A DNA stretch of 54,311 bases from Desulfogranum japonicum DSM 18378 (GTDB lineage: Bacteria > Desulfobacterota > Desulfobulbia > Desulfobulbales > Desulfobulbaceae). The position numbers were made by a program, and so were the translations under genes. The notes under the pieces are model-generated. The model was not told the DNA's origin. It saw only the letters and a program-made list of their open reading frames with translations, and made no database searches. Within the stretch, counting starts at the first letter, position 1. Each line of letters begins with the position of its first letter. The stretch spans positions 1 to 54,311 of the forward strand of contig NZ_AUCV01000043.1 in the NCBI RefSeq assembly GCF_000429945.1, written 5' to 3'. Of the stretch, positions 17,240 through 25,006 are shown piece after piece.

Positions 17240-18262
17240 ATGAAACAATGCGCAAGGACAGTGGTAATATTGATTCTGACTTCTCTTTTTTGTTTTTTCA
17301 TTTTGCCGGCGTATGCCAAAGAAGCAAGATGTCTCATTGAAGTTACACCAGCAGTTAAGAAATATGCGTTCAATGTAGTAAAACCTATTCTTGATTCATA
17401 TGATAAGAAAGATGAATTGTCTCAGTTGTTGAAAGTATCAGAAATACTAACAGATCCTAAAACTGGTGTTCAAACAAACGCCATCGAACCGAGTCAATTT
17501 ATCATTTACGATAAATTAGAGACATTAAAACTTGGGATACTTTACACGCTGAATCTTACCTCTGAGCAAAAACAGCTCCTAAAAAACTGGCGTTCAAGAT
17601 TTATGCAATCGAATCCAGCGGATGTCTTTTTTGCCCCCTCTGCAGATGACATTATTAAAACAAAAGCGGCTTTTGGTTGTTCACATTATGCCAGATCGTT
17701 TATGGCAGTAGTAAAAGCGCTTGGATTGGTAACTAATCCTAAAGATCTCCGTTATGCGATTAGCACTAAATCAGATACTTATAATCAGGCCCTGATTAAA
17801 CAGGATAAAGAAATGACGATCAATGGTCATCAATTCGTAATCGTAAAGATTTCTGATAGATGGATTGCGTTGAATACTTCCAAAGCCGAATGGGTGCAAC
17901 TACCTGATGACTTTATGCCAGAATCAGTTACACCTCCCAGAAATATCTCTATTCGCTTTCCCTCCTATCCAGAAGTTACGTTCCTGTTCAGGAAGATTGG
18001 GGTTGATATCAATGATGACTGTAGTGATAATTCATTAATTGCTTTAATGAACATCTATCGGTCAGGAGATAAAAAAAATCCAGATTTCAAATGGGATAAA
18101 TATACTGATTCAGAAGGAACCTTATCAAAGGGAATAGCAAATGACGCTTCGGCCGGTTCATCCTCTACTGCGGTACGACAAAGGCATTTCATGTGTATTG
18201 CGAAGGTGGAGACTATAAGTGATTTGATAATATCCTACCCGGACTTCACCAATCAGTGGTAG
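17240..18262 (+). CDS. Exported protein of unknown function
   Basis: 340 residues with a signal peptide MKQCARTVVILILTSLFCFFILPAYA, cleavage probably after AYA, so periplasmic or secreted. The mature part is alpha/beta, moderately basic, with cysteines at FGCSHYARSFMAVVKALG and DDCSDNSL. The segment around CSHYARSF followed by a conserved-looking H (NGHQFVIV) and D/W (ISDRWIALN) recalls papain-like/transglutaminase-type Cys-His-Asp order, but this is weak. AT-rich compared with the neighbouring operons. A group II intron relic starts 16 nt after its stop. Confidence 0.55.
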   Translation: MKQCARTVVILILTSLFCFFILPAYAKEARCLIEVTPAVKKYAFNVVKPILDSYDKKDELSQLLKVSEILTDPKTGVQTNAIEPSQFIIYDKLETLKLGILYTLNLTSEQKQLLKNWRSRFMQSNPADVFFAPSADDIIKTKAAFGCSHYARSFMAVVKALGLVTNPKDLRYAISTKSDTYNQALIKQDKEMTINGHQFVIVKISDRWIALNTSKAEWVQLPDDFMPESVTPPRNISIRFPSYPEVTFLFRKIGVDINDDCSDNSLIALMNIYRSGDKKNPDFKWDKYTDSEGTLSKGIANDASAGSSSTAVRQRHFMCIAKVETISDLIISYPDFTNQW

Positions 18263-18277
18263 TCTTAATGAATACTT

Positions 18278-18349
18278 GAGCCGTATGCTGGGAAACTCGC
18301 AAGTACGGTTTTGAAGGGGGAAGGAGATCGTACGGCCTCCGACCTACCC
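18278..18349 (+). mobile_element. Group II intron domain V-VI (3' end), relic 2
   Basis: GAGCCGTATGCTGG, loop GAAA-like, CTCGCAAGTACGGTTTT is an almost canonical domain V hairpin (AGC triad at 18279-18281). It is followed by GGGGGAAGGAG...GCCTCCGACCTACCC, a domain VI stem with the typical intron 3' end. No intron protein is nearby. It is nearly identical in plan to 27505-27575. It ends ~40 nt before the start codon of the next gene. Confidence 0.78.
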
Positions 18350-18390
18350 GGTAGCTTTGAAAGAAAAAATTACTCATTGACGAAAGCAAA

Positions 18391-18807
18391 ATGGAAATAA
18401 CAAAAATACCTTTTAACAAATATATCGAGATATTCGAGTCTACTGACAAAAGAGATGTTCTTGAGTTAGAATTTAGTGATAATATGAAAAACCATCTTGG
18501 TACTTTTCATGCGAGCGCACAGTTTGCTCTAGCTGAAGCTTGCAGTGGCTTAGCATTACAAAATCATTATTCTGACTTAGCCAATTCTGTAGTTCCAGTA
18601 CTACGAAAATCCGAAACCAAATTTAAAAGACCTGCTTCGTCAAACATTAAAGCTGAAGCAACGATATGCGATGAAACTAAAACCAAATTCAAAATTCAGT
18701 TCGACAAAAAAGGCAGAGCAAGTATTTCAGTCCCGGTGAAAATAACTGATGAAAATAATATTGTCACAATGGAAGGTACATATGAGTGGTTTGTGCAGAA
18801 AATGTAA
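18391..18807 (+). CDS. Hotdog-fold thioesterase-like protein (DUF4442/YiiD-C type)
   Basis: 138 residues. The pattern MKNHLGTFHASAQFALAEACSGLAL, then SETKFKRPASSNIKAEATI and a final beta strand EGTYEWFVQKM, fits the hotdog fold of DUF4442/YiiD_C proteins (NHxGTxHAxAxFxLAE is their signature). Such proteins are predicted acyl-CoA thioesterases. Stand-alone gene with an intron relic just upstream and an attC-like site just downstream, consistent with a mobile cassette. Confidence 0.75.
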   Translation: MEITKIPFNKYIEIFESTDKRDVLELEFSDNMKNHLGTFHASAQFALAEACSGLALQNHYSDLANSVVPVLRKSETKFKRPASSNIKAEATICDETKTKFKIQFDKKGRASISVPVKITDENNIVTMEGTYEWFVQKM

Positions 18808-18818
18808 TATATACAGGC

Positions 18819-18895
18819 TATAACAAGTCGTTCGAGAACGCTTCGTTTCACTACGCTCGGACGCGCTGATGCGTGCCGCTCAACTGAACGTTCAT
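18819..18895 (+). repeat. attC-like imperfect palindrome (c)
   Basis: Starts CTATAACAAGTCGTTCGAG and ends GCTCAACTGAACGTTCATG. This strongly resembles the TAACAAnTCGTTCnAG ... AACTnnnACGTT layout of well-known attC sites. The right end is nearly identical to palindrome (b) (GCCGCTCAACTTAACGTTCG at 15382-15401). It begins 12 nt after the stop of the thioesterase gene. Confidence 0.6.
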
Positions 18896-18915
18896 GGCGA
18901 CTTCGTCGCCATGAA
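18891..18915 (+). repeat. Perfect 11-bp hairpin
   Basis: TTCATGGCGAC (18891-18901), loop TTC, GTCGCCATGAA (18905-18915). It sits at the right edge of attC-like site (c). There is no T-run, so it is not a classical terminator; it may be part of the recombination site or protect the 3' end of the upstream message. Confidence 0.5.
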
Positions 18916-18950
18916 TCGCGGTGCTAACGACGTCAAGCCCCTCGTCCTGT

Positions 18951-19053
18951 CGCTTCGCGCCAGGACAAGGTACTTGACCAGACACCGTGAGAACACCACC
19001 ACCAAACTACGCTTGCTTGCGCTGCCCATGGCGCTGGTCAGCACCGAGATTAG
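18951..19053 (+). repeat. ~100-bp dispersed repeat, copy X
   Basis: Shares CGCTTCGCGCCAG, then AGGTA-C/T-TTGACC-like text, CAAACT-CG and an end CAGCACCGAGATTAGG with copies at 22410-22471 (Z) and 23821-23921 (Y). It contains the inner inverted repeat GACCAG...CTGGTC. It ends 8 nt before the start codon of the next gene, the place expected for the right end of a cassette recombination site. Confidence 0.5.
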
Positions 19054-19061
19054 GAATACAC

Positions 19062-19466
19062 ATGGCATCTATCTTTGTTGCAATTAAAAACGATAGTGAA
19101 GCGTTAACGCTGCCCAATGACGGAGTGACGATATTCCTCCATTTTGACTTTCTTTCATCTATTGGTGAAGACGAGAATTGCGGCCGTTTAGATGACTTTC
19201 TTCACACGCCAACTGATCAAATAGCCGATTTTCTCAGAAAAGCAGGCGCAACAGACGAGCAAATTGAGAAGGCTAATCCAGTGGTGTGGTATCCAGCAAG
19301 TGTCGGGACTACCCTTGTAACAAAGTACATTTCAGTTCTAGAGCGGTATCATACCATTGGAGAGGAAACCAGGACGGAAGCCCTAAAGGAACTGAAAATG
19401 TTTAGGGCCATTTTCGAAGTTCTGGAGCAAGAAAATAATGAGTGGCATCTTGAAATGGATATTTAG
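19062..19466 (+). CDS. Hypothetical protein, 134 residues
   Basis: MASIFVAIKNDSEALTLPNDGVTIFLHFDFL... is a soluble acidic protein with mixed alpha/beta pattern. No family recognised. The ATG at 19062 follows the repeat-X end and is the first in a region free of palindromic DNA; the longer frame from 18987 would translate the repeat. The stop TAG is followed within 4 nt by the 3' end of a minus-strand group II intron relic. The plan (short gene between palindromes) is that of a gene cassette. Confidence 0.55.
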   Translation: MASIFVAIKNDSEALTLPNDGVTIFLHFDFLSSIGEDENCGRLDDFLHTPTDQIADFLRKAGATDEQIEKANPVVWYPASVGTTLVTKYISVLERYHTIGEETRTEALKELKMFRAIFEVLEQENNEWHLEMDI

Positions 19467-19469
19467 CCT

Positions 19470-19960
19470 AATCGGGTAGCCAGGGGAATCACTCCCCTAG
19501 CCCCGATACAACCTAGTATGCGGGTGGACCCGCACTTGGCGGTCCCAAAGGAAATCGGACCGTAGTCGGATGAAAAATATCAGCAGCTTTTTGACAGCGA
19601 GAAGACAGCAACTGCAAAATATACCTGAAAGCGCGCTGGTTCTTACCTCACGACTTCCTACGCTTAACATGACCTCTGCTGACTCCTGCCCGATACCCCT
19701 GCATGTTGCCTGCACGGCGCTGCCAAAGCAGCCACAGCTTGTCGGGCAGTTCTCCCCGGATAAGAACGTGATCTATCACGATGCGACCGCTGCATTTATG
19801 TATCTCCCAAACCCAAGGCGTTGTCATGTTGCGCTGACTCACATGGAGATTCGACCTTGTATGCCGTTTCTGTTCGTTGTCCATAATTTTGGAATCTCGT
19901 ACCTCGCTTCCATGTAATGTGCCGAGCCAATCTATAATCACCGAAGATATGGAATCCCCG
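19470..19960 (-). mobile_element. Group II intron relic 3 (minus strand, internally deleted)
   Basis: On the minus strand, GGGACCGCCAAGTGCGGGTC / CCCGCATACTAGGTTGTA (about 19508-19548) is a domain V of the AACCGCC...GGTGGTG type. A stem GGGGCTAGGGGAG/CTCCCCTGGCTACCCGATT (19471-19505) follows as domain VI and the 3' end. Upstream (minus) text such as GCAGGAGTCAGCAGAGGTCATG resembles intron sequence near the 5' region. The reverse transcriptase is missing, and short frames here (19497-19941) look like shadows of RNA sequence. Confidence 0.65.
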
Positions 19961-20339
19961 ATGTAGCAAACCGCAATTGCCTATCTGCTTCTCCAGACTA
20001 GTCTCGGCGAGGTGTAAGACCTATATTTCTTAACAACTCTGTTTCGGGATTGATTTCTTGGTTCATCTGCTCGATATTTTTTTCAAAATCATTTATTTGT
20101 GAGGTTGTCTGCAACAACGGCTGAAGACTATTTTTTTACCCCACAGGGAAATATTCACTGCATTTTTTATGGAAGCACTCCAGACTGCAAGATGGTAGTC
20201 GCTCTCCATACGATTTGACACTACTCACCTGCACTTCTGCTTCCTCCAAACAAGCCCTCGCGAGATCGCTCTTGCTTTCGGCAAGTTTATATGTTCCTGT
20301 CATCTCTACGGTAACAGGGGTTACATACAGGGAACATGC

Positions 20340-20432
20340 ACTCATTAGATTACACCCATGCCGGGCGTACATAAAGGCTTCCACGGAACAACTAACCGCG
20401 CTTTCGCGCAGTCAGTCGCCCAGGCGTTAGAT
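20340..20432 (+). repeat. attC-like right end (d) before the reductase gene
   Basis: AGGCGTTAGAT (20422-20432) is a canonical integron R' box (GTTRRRY) in the usual GCGTTAGAT context. It is preceded by a stem CCGCGC-TTTC-GCGC (20398-20410 area). The left R'' partner is not obvious, so the site may be degenerate. The following gene starts 15 nt downstream. The 19961-20339 segment holds only a doubtful minus-strand frame. Confidence 0.5.
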
Positions 20433-20447
20433 TGATTGAAGGAAATG

Positions 20448-21389
20448 ATGAAAGAACGAATATCGATTGTTGGCGGGGGTGCTATTGGTTTCACTTTGGC
20501 GGCTTCATTACAGTCTGAGGGGAGACAAGTAGTAGTCTATCGAGTTACTGCTCAGAATTCTTCTTCAAAAAGATCGCGGATCATTGTGAAATTGCAGGAT
20601 GGAACGAAGCTCGTCGAAGAAATTGCTACTGAACGACTTGCACCGACCACAACTTTGAACGGTTCTGTGATTGTCACGGCCAAGGCGTTTGGCAATAGCA
20701 AAATTGCTGAGATGATGAGTAGCTACAAAGAGAAATTAGACTTAGTGCTTCTGCAAAACGGAATTGGTGTTGAAGCACCCTTTCTGGGGAAAAATTTCAA
20801 AAGTATCTCCAGGTGTGTCGTATACATAACGGCAGAGCGGTTGGAATCCGGTGAATTCACGGCAAGAATGGTCAAGCCTTCTCCAATAGGGATTCTTGAG
20901 CAAAACGGTAGCACCGAACCCGGTCTCGCTAAGTCGATCAGTACCGGTCAGTTCAAGTTTTATGAGGAAAAAGATATTCTCAAAGAAGTCTGGATGAAAG
21001 GAATAATCAATACTGTTTTCAACTCGATCTGTCCACTTCTAGACATTGATAATGGAATATTCATTAGAGATTCTGGAGTGTTGGCATTAGCCAAAGACAT
21101 TGTCCACGAATGCGTTCCCGTTGCGGAAACGTTAGGTATTTCCTTAACAGCAGATGAAATTATTGAGCAAATCAAAGCCATTAGTCTTCGATCAAACGGA
21201 CAGCTCATCTCAACTCTTCAAGACCTGAGGGCAAGAAGAGAAACAGAAATCCAATACTTCAATATGGCAATTTGTAGAATTGCTTCAAGTGTGAAGCCAC
21301 CTCAAAAACTTGCGAAAACGGAATTACTCGGATTTCTCATTGAAAAGAAATCGAAATTGGAATCGGAAAAAATCAACCGTCTAGATTAA
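20448..21389 (+). CDS. Ketopantoate reductase-family (ApbA/PanE-like) oxidoreductase
   Basis: 313 residues. The N-terminal Rossmann motif ISIVGGGAIGFTLAASL binds NADPH. VIVTAKAFGNSKIAEMM, LLQNGIG and the C-terminal helical domain with WMKGIINTVFNSICPLLD (catalytic Lys and Asn of the family) and STLQDLRARRETEIQYFNMAI match ketopantoate reductases. Whether it acts in pantothenate synthesis or on another 2-oxo acid cannot be told; no pan genes are near. ATG 20448 is chosen over ATG 20445 and TTG 20436 because GAAGGAA gives it the best spacing. Directly follows an attC-like end, so probably a cassette gene. Confidence 0.78.
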   Translation: MKERISIVGGGAIGFTLAASLQSEGRQVVVYRVTAQNSSSKRSRIIVKLQDGTKLVEEIATERLAPTTTLNGSVIVTAKAFGNSKIAEMMSSYKEKLDLVLLQNGIGVEAPFLGKNFKSISRCVVYITAERLESGEFTARMVKPSPIGILEQNGSTEPGLAKSISTGQFKFYEEKDILKEVWMKGIINTVFNSICPLLDIDNGIFIRDSGVLALAKDIVHECVPVAETLGISLTADEIIEQIKAISLRSNGQLISTLQDLRARRETEIQYFNMAICRIASSVKPPQKLAKTELLGFLIEKKSKLESEKINRLD

Positions 21390-21409
21390 CCTGTTTACCA
21401 GCATAATGT

Positions 21410-22291
21410 ATGCGGAAATATATACTAAAATTTACTGCGTTTTTATTAATTATCACAATAGCATTCGGTATATTATGCCTTCTAACAGGAAGCAGGTTGG
21501 TGGCACCGGTACATAAAAAGATTGGTCCGCCTCCGCCCGAATTGAAAGCTGAAAACATCACAATCAGCTCTGGTGAAAAGCGGATTAAAGGATGGCTACT
21601 TCGTTCTGAGCGAAAAGACGGCATCATAATACTTATGCACGGTGTGAGAGCCAACCGGACTGCAATGACAGAACGGGCAAAATTTTTATATAAAAACGGT
21701 TATTCGGTATTGCTGTTTGATTTTCAGGCACACGGTGAAAGCAGCGGTGAATATATCACGTTCGGATATCTTGAATCAGAAGATGCCCGTGCGGCCGTCA
21801 GCTTTGCAAAAAGACAGTTTCCGCTCCAACCCGTTGCAGTGATCGGGCAGTCATTAGGTGGCGCGTCGTGTCTCATCGGAGATTATCCGATTGAAGTGGA
21901 TGCGCTGATATTGGAATCTGTATATCCGACAATAGAGGAAGCCGTTGCCAACCGTCTGGAACTCTATACCGGTAAGATCAGCCGTTTTTTTACACCTATG
22001 CTTACAATTCAATTGCGGTTACGATTCGGTATTAGCCCTGGTAAACTCAGGCCTGTAAACGGAATAAAAAGAGTCAGCTGTCCGGTTTTTGTTATCGGCG
22101 GCAGTGCGGATCGTCATACAACATTACCAGAAACCGAGCGGCTTTATCATGCGGCATCCGAACCGAAGGAGCTTTGGATAATACAAAATGCACGCCATGA
22201 AGATTTATATCAGTTTGAAAAAAGCAGATATGAAAAACGTATTTCCGATTTTCTCAAAAAGAATTTAAATGCACATATTAACAGACTGTAA
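21410..22291 (+). CDS. Membrane-anchored alpha/beta hydrolase
   Basis: 293 residues. The N-terminal membrane segment (ILKFTAFLLIITIAFGILCLL) probably anchors the enzyme with the hydrolase domain in the periplasm. Hydrolase motifs: oxyanion-hole HGV (ILMHGVRANRT), nucleophile elbow GQSLGG (VAVIGQSLGGASCL), acid Asp in GGSADRHT and catalytic His in NARHEDLY. Related to YqkD/FrsA-like or BEM46-type serine hydrolases of unknown substrate. The start is 20 nt after the reductase stop, so the two could share a transcript. Confidence 0.8.
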   Translation: MRKYILKFTAFLLIITIAFGILCLLTGSRLVAPVHKKIGPPPPELKAENITISSGEKRIKGWLLRSERKDGIIILMHGVRANRTAMTERAKFLYKNGYSVLLFDFQAHGESSGEYITFGYLESEDARAAVSFAKRQFPLQPVAVIGQSLGGASCLIGDYPIEVDALILESVYPTIEEAVANRLELYTGKISRFFTPMLTIQLRLRFGISPGKLRPVNGIKRVSCPVFVIGGSADRHTTLPETERLYHAASEPKELWIIQNARHEDLYQFEKSRYEKRISDFLKKNLNAHINRL

Positions 22292-22345
22292 TTACACTAT
22301 AAAATATAATTCGCTTGTTTGTTTGGTACTGTAAAAACGCAGGCT

Positions 22346-22398
22346 CCCCCCCCCCGGCGCTGCACTCGTACACAAAGGACTTTTCTCTATCCTTTGTG
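22346..22398 (+). repeat. C10 homopolymer followed by a 9-bp hairpin
   Basis: Ten C residues at 22346-22355. CACAAAGGA (22371-22379) then pairs perfectly with TCCTTTGTG (22390-22398) across a 10-nt loop. No T-run follows on either side, so a classical terminator is doubtful. It lies between the hydrolase gene and repeat Z. Confidence 0.45.
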
Positions 22399-22409
22399 CC
22401 GGTGAGCTT

Positions 22410-22472
22410 GTCGATCATTCAAACTTCGTATGCCTGATCGACGTATAGCACCAGTCAGCACCGTAATTATGT
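22410..22472 (+). repeat. ~100-bp dispersed repeat, copy Z (partial)
   Basis: GATCATTCAAACTTCGTATGCCTGATC and the end CAGCACCGTAATTATG are shared with copy Y (23862-23921). GTCGATCA (22410-22417) pairs with TGATCGAC (22435-22442). In copy Y the c:g pair next to GATCA is a:t, so the stem is kept by a compensating change. Confidence 0.5.
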
Positions 22473-22476
22473 GCTA

Positions 22477-22639
22477 AGGGTCACGAAAAAAATGAATTAT
22501 TCAATCTTGCCTGCCTCTCAACTCGGCAACGTCGTAGCATCAAGGGCTCAATACGGCCAGTATGGAAACATTAACGCTACGACGTTACCAAACCGATATC
22601 TTACGCAATTCTTGGATATGTATTATTTTTTGCGACCCT
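22477..22639 (+). mobile_element. MITE-like element, family 2, better-preserved copy
   Basis: 163 bp. The left end AGGGTCACGAAAAAAAT and the right end (inverted) AGGGTCGCAAAAAATAA form imperfect terminal inverted repeats, and the interior is partly palindromic (GCAACGTCGTAGCAT / GCTACGACGTTACC). Same family as 5314-5476. No protein coded. It ends 9 nt before the next start codon and so may supply that gene's promoter. Confidence 0.7.
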
Positions 22640-22648
22640 AAACAAAAT

Positions 22649-22990
22649 ATGGCAGATTTAGTATCGAGAAATAAGGCCAGAAAAATTTCTAATCAAAGAA
22701 ATCTTGTAGCCTTGGCAAATGATACGAAATGGAAAGAGTTCTTTTCTGAAACCAAACAACAAGGCATCTGGCTGGAATTCAAGTTTATAGATGTAGCCGA
22801 ACCTACAAAGTCTACTCAATCCTGGGTTCCGACGGGATATTACATTGAAAGTATGGAGTTTGCTCCAGAACTATTTGTTTTCATTGAGTGGGTACGTTCT
22901 GACGATAAAACGCTTTTAGAAATAGCAGAAAGGATTGGACTTGTATTTCTTTCTTCGGATAAGAAAGTCACCGTTTATGGTTATAAATAA
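22649..22990 (+). CDS. Hypothetical protein (possibly DUF6678-like)
   Basis: 113 residues, MADLVSRNKARKISNQRNLVALANDTKWKEFF... The opening NxxKwxEfF pattern and later W/E-rich strands (FVFIEWVRSD) recall small DUF6678-type proteins, but I am not certain. The start at 22649 excludes MITE sequence that a longer frame from 22562 would translate. No signal peptide. Cassette-like context. Confidence 0.5.
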   Translation: MADLVSRNKARKISNQRNLVALANDTKWKEFFSETKQQGIWLEFKFIDVAEPTKSTQSWVPTGYYIESMEFAPELFVFIEWVRSDDKTLLEIAERIGLVFLSSDKKVTVYGYK

Positions 22991-23168
22991 AGAAAAAGAA
23001 AAGTTAGAAAAAAATGGACCAAAATATCCAACAAATGACTCCGCTGTAAAGTCCCTTTGGTAAGTGCTTATTGAGTAGCAAAAATTCAATACAAATTTGA
23101 CCTTATGGGAGACTGAAATCAGCCCTCAACATGCCATTTTTCAACACCCTTTATGAAGCCTTTTTACA

Positions 23169-23639
23169 ATGAAACATAGAATAAGAGCCGCTGGAGTGAT
23201 TTTAAGTAAAAACAAAGAAATACTCTTAGTTCGACATGTGGATCATACAGGAGAATGGTGGGTCCCCCCAGGGGGTGGATTTAATGATCAGGATTACTCA
23301 ACCATTGATACTGTGAAAAGAGAAGTATTCGAAGAGACTGGTTTAACAGTTCAAGTGGGCCCATTACTCTATATTAGGGAGTATTCAGAGACGAGTACTG
23401 ACATTCATCACATGGAAGTTTTCTATTTAATTACAGAGTATTTTGGAAAAGAAACAATTGATAATCTTAAAGGCTTGGGGGGAGATGAATTTTTGATTAA
23501 AGAATTAAAATGGTTTGCTCAAGGAGACTTTGACAATGTCACTGTGTGGCCCGAGGAACTTAAGGATAAGTTTTGGCTAAATCTCTCAACGCGAAATCCT
23601 CCTGTACAATACCTTGGAGTTCATGCAGAACCTTTATAA
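23169..23639 (+). CDS. NUDIX hydrolase
   Basis: 156 residues. The Nudix box is GGGFNDQDYSTIDTVKREVFEETGL: REVFEETG is intact (Mg2+ binding), while the upstream Glu is replaced by Asp with one extra residue. Nudix enzymes hydrolyse nucleoside diphosphate derivatives; WWVPPGGG before the box is usual. The target is unknown. Stand-alone gene followed by a family-1 MITE. Confidence 0.85.
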   Translation: MKHRIRAAGVILSKNKEILLVRHVDHTGEWWVPPGGGFNDQDYSTIDTVKREVFEETGLTVQVGPLLYIREYSETSTDIHHMEVFYLITEYFGKETIDNLKGLGGDEFLIKELKWFAQGDFDNVTVWPEELKDKFWLNLSTRNPPVQYLGVHAEPL

Positions 23640-23665
23640 TATTTGCATAAACTCGGACCTTAAAC

Positions 23666-23808
23666 GTAACTGATCACGGAGGTTAACAACACAGATTTTT
23701 CAATTAGTTATGACTTGTAACTGGTCACAGGTACTTCAGTTTTGGGCAAGCGTAGTTTTTGCAGGTAAGCGACCAGCGGGAGACTCCGTGGAGTCTATAA
23801 TCAGTTAC
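23666..23808 (-). mobile_element. MITE-like element, family 1, copy B (shortened, inverted)
   Basis: Ends GTAACTGATCAC and ATAATCAGTTAC. The interior is the reverse complement of copy D with a deletion in the middle (GTTAACAACAC..., GTAACTGGTCACAGGTACTTC, then AGCGACCAGCGGGAGACTCCG). Flanks CCTTAAAC and TCTTAATC agree at 6 of 8 bases, possibly a decayed target duplication. Confidence 0.72.
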
Positions 23809-23820
23809 TCTTAATCGCTT

Positions 23821-23921
23821 CGCTTCGCGCCAGAATGAGGTATCTGACCGGCAACGGAGCATAGATCATTCAAACTGCGTTTGCCTGATCTGCGCGAGTA
23901 CCGTTCAACACCGCGATTATG
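23821..23921 (+). repeat. ~100-bp dispersed repeat, copy Y
   Basis: Shares its start (CGCTTCGCGCCAGRA) with copy X and its centre and end (GATCATTCAAACT, CACCG-GATTATG) with X and Z. The ends form a short inverted repeat TTAATCGC (23812-23819) / GCGATTAT (23913-23920), and the centre a stem AGATCA/TGATCT (23863-23891). It lies between MITE B and the acetyltransferase gene. Confidence 0.5.
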
Positions 23922-23986
23922 TTTAAAATAACACGCGGGATGAAGGATTGATTACAATGTACTGCTTGTAAAACAGGAATACAATC

Positions 23987-24481
23987 TTGAAAGATATTAA
24001 AATTATAACAGGTTACATGCCGGGCATAATAGGCCGAATAACTGAATTGCATGCTTCATACTATTCAAAGGAATGGAATTTTGGTCAGTATTTTGAGGCT
24101 AAGGTAGCAACCGAATTATCAGAATTCATAAACAGATATAATGAATCACAGGATTGCATTTGGTCATTATCAATAAATGGCTCTATTGAAGCTTCAATTG
24201 CTATTGATAGTTCCTCAGAAAAATTAAAAACAGCTCATCTTCGCTGGTTTATTGTTTCTGAAAAAGCTATAGGAAATGGAGTCGGCAATCGACTAATGAA
24301 TCGTGCCATTACTTTTTGCAATCAAATGTCATTTGAAAAAGTTTATTTATGGACATTTAAAGGACTAGAGCCTGCAAGACATCTTTACAAGAAATTTGGT
24401 TTCGAATTAGTTGAAGAACTTCAGGATTCTCAATGGGGAACGGTTGTAACAGGACAACGCTATGAATTGTCAATCTCCTAA
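23987..24481 (+). CDS. GNAT-family N-acetyltransferase
   Basis: 164 residues. The acetyl-CoA loop is seen in EKAIGNGVGNRLMNRAITFC, and the following WTFKGLEPARHLYKKFGFELVEE is the conserved end of the GNAT fold. The N-terminus GYMPGIIGRITELHASYYSKEW matches GNATs often fused to MarR regulators (GRxxELHxxYY); here it stands alone. A TTG start at 23987 is preferred because the IITGYMPG part is conserved and AGGA precedes it; ATG 24014 would lose it. Substrate unknown. Confidence 0.78.
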   Translation: MKDIKIITGYMPGIIGRITELHASYYSKEWNFGQYFEAKVATELSEFINRYNESQDCIWSLSINGSIEASIAIDSSSEKLKTAHLRWFIVSEKAIGNGVGNRLMNRAITFCNQMSFEKVYLWTFKGLEPARHLYKKFGFELVEELQDSQWGTVVTGQRYELSIS

Positions 24482-24523
24482 CATAATTAACATAACGAAT
24501 ATGGATAGGTTGTATGAGAGAGG

Positions 24524-24725
24524 GTAACTGATAACGGGGTTAACAACACTAATATTTCAATTAGTTCTGAGTCGTAACTGGTCACAAGTACTTCAAATTT
24601 GGGCAAGCGCGGTTTTTCGCAGGCTAGCGAAGACTCCGGTGGGCTATCTATGCGGGAAACATCGATCGTGCAAAGAGATAAGCGACCAGCGAAAGACTCC
24701 GTGTGAAATACCTGTGATCAGTTAC
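24524..24725 (-). mobile_element. MITE-like element, family 1, copy C (full length, inverted)
   Basis: 202 bp from GTAACTGATAAC to GTGATCAGTTAC. The reverse complement matches copy D over the full length, including the inner GTAACTGGTCAC half-palindrome and GCGATCGTGCAAAGAG-like text. Flanks GAGAGAGG / GGATGAGG agree at 5 of 8. The stretch 24726-25006 beyond it shows no gene. Confidence 0.78.
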
Positions 24726-25006
24726 GGATGAGGAACGAACCACAATCTTATCCCCGGTTGGACAAGCAGGACAATTGCATGGGTAATTTCAGGCAAACAA
24801 CACCTTAGCAAGATTGTTATTGTCCCATCCAGCTTTCTAATGTTGTATTTGAGCGCCGATTTTTCCTGCTTGAGTAAATTCAATGCTATCTTAACAGAGC
24901 TAGATTTTCAGCACTATGGCCATCTCGACCACTGAATTCGTCCTCACAAAAAGCGGCATCAAGCACCCTATGCAGCTTGTTATCATTGCCCCAAAGGAGA
25001 TTCTAA

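Noticed and set aside
19497-19941. Three overlapping short frames
   Set aside because: They lie within group II intron RNA sequence (minus-strand domain V-VI and upstream region).
20136-20384. Minus-strand 82-codon frame with several cysteines
   Set aside because: No signal peptide in the right place, no ribosome site and no family; it overlaps an attC-like end and intron debris.
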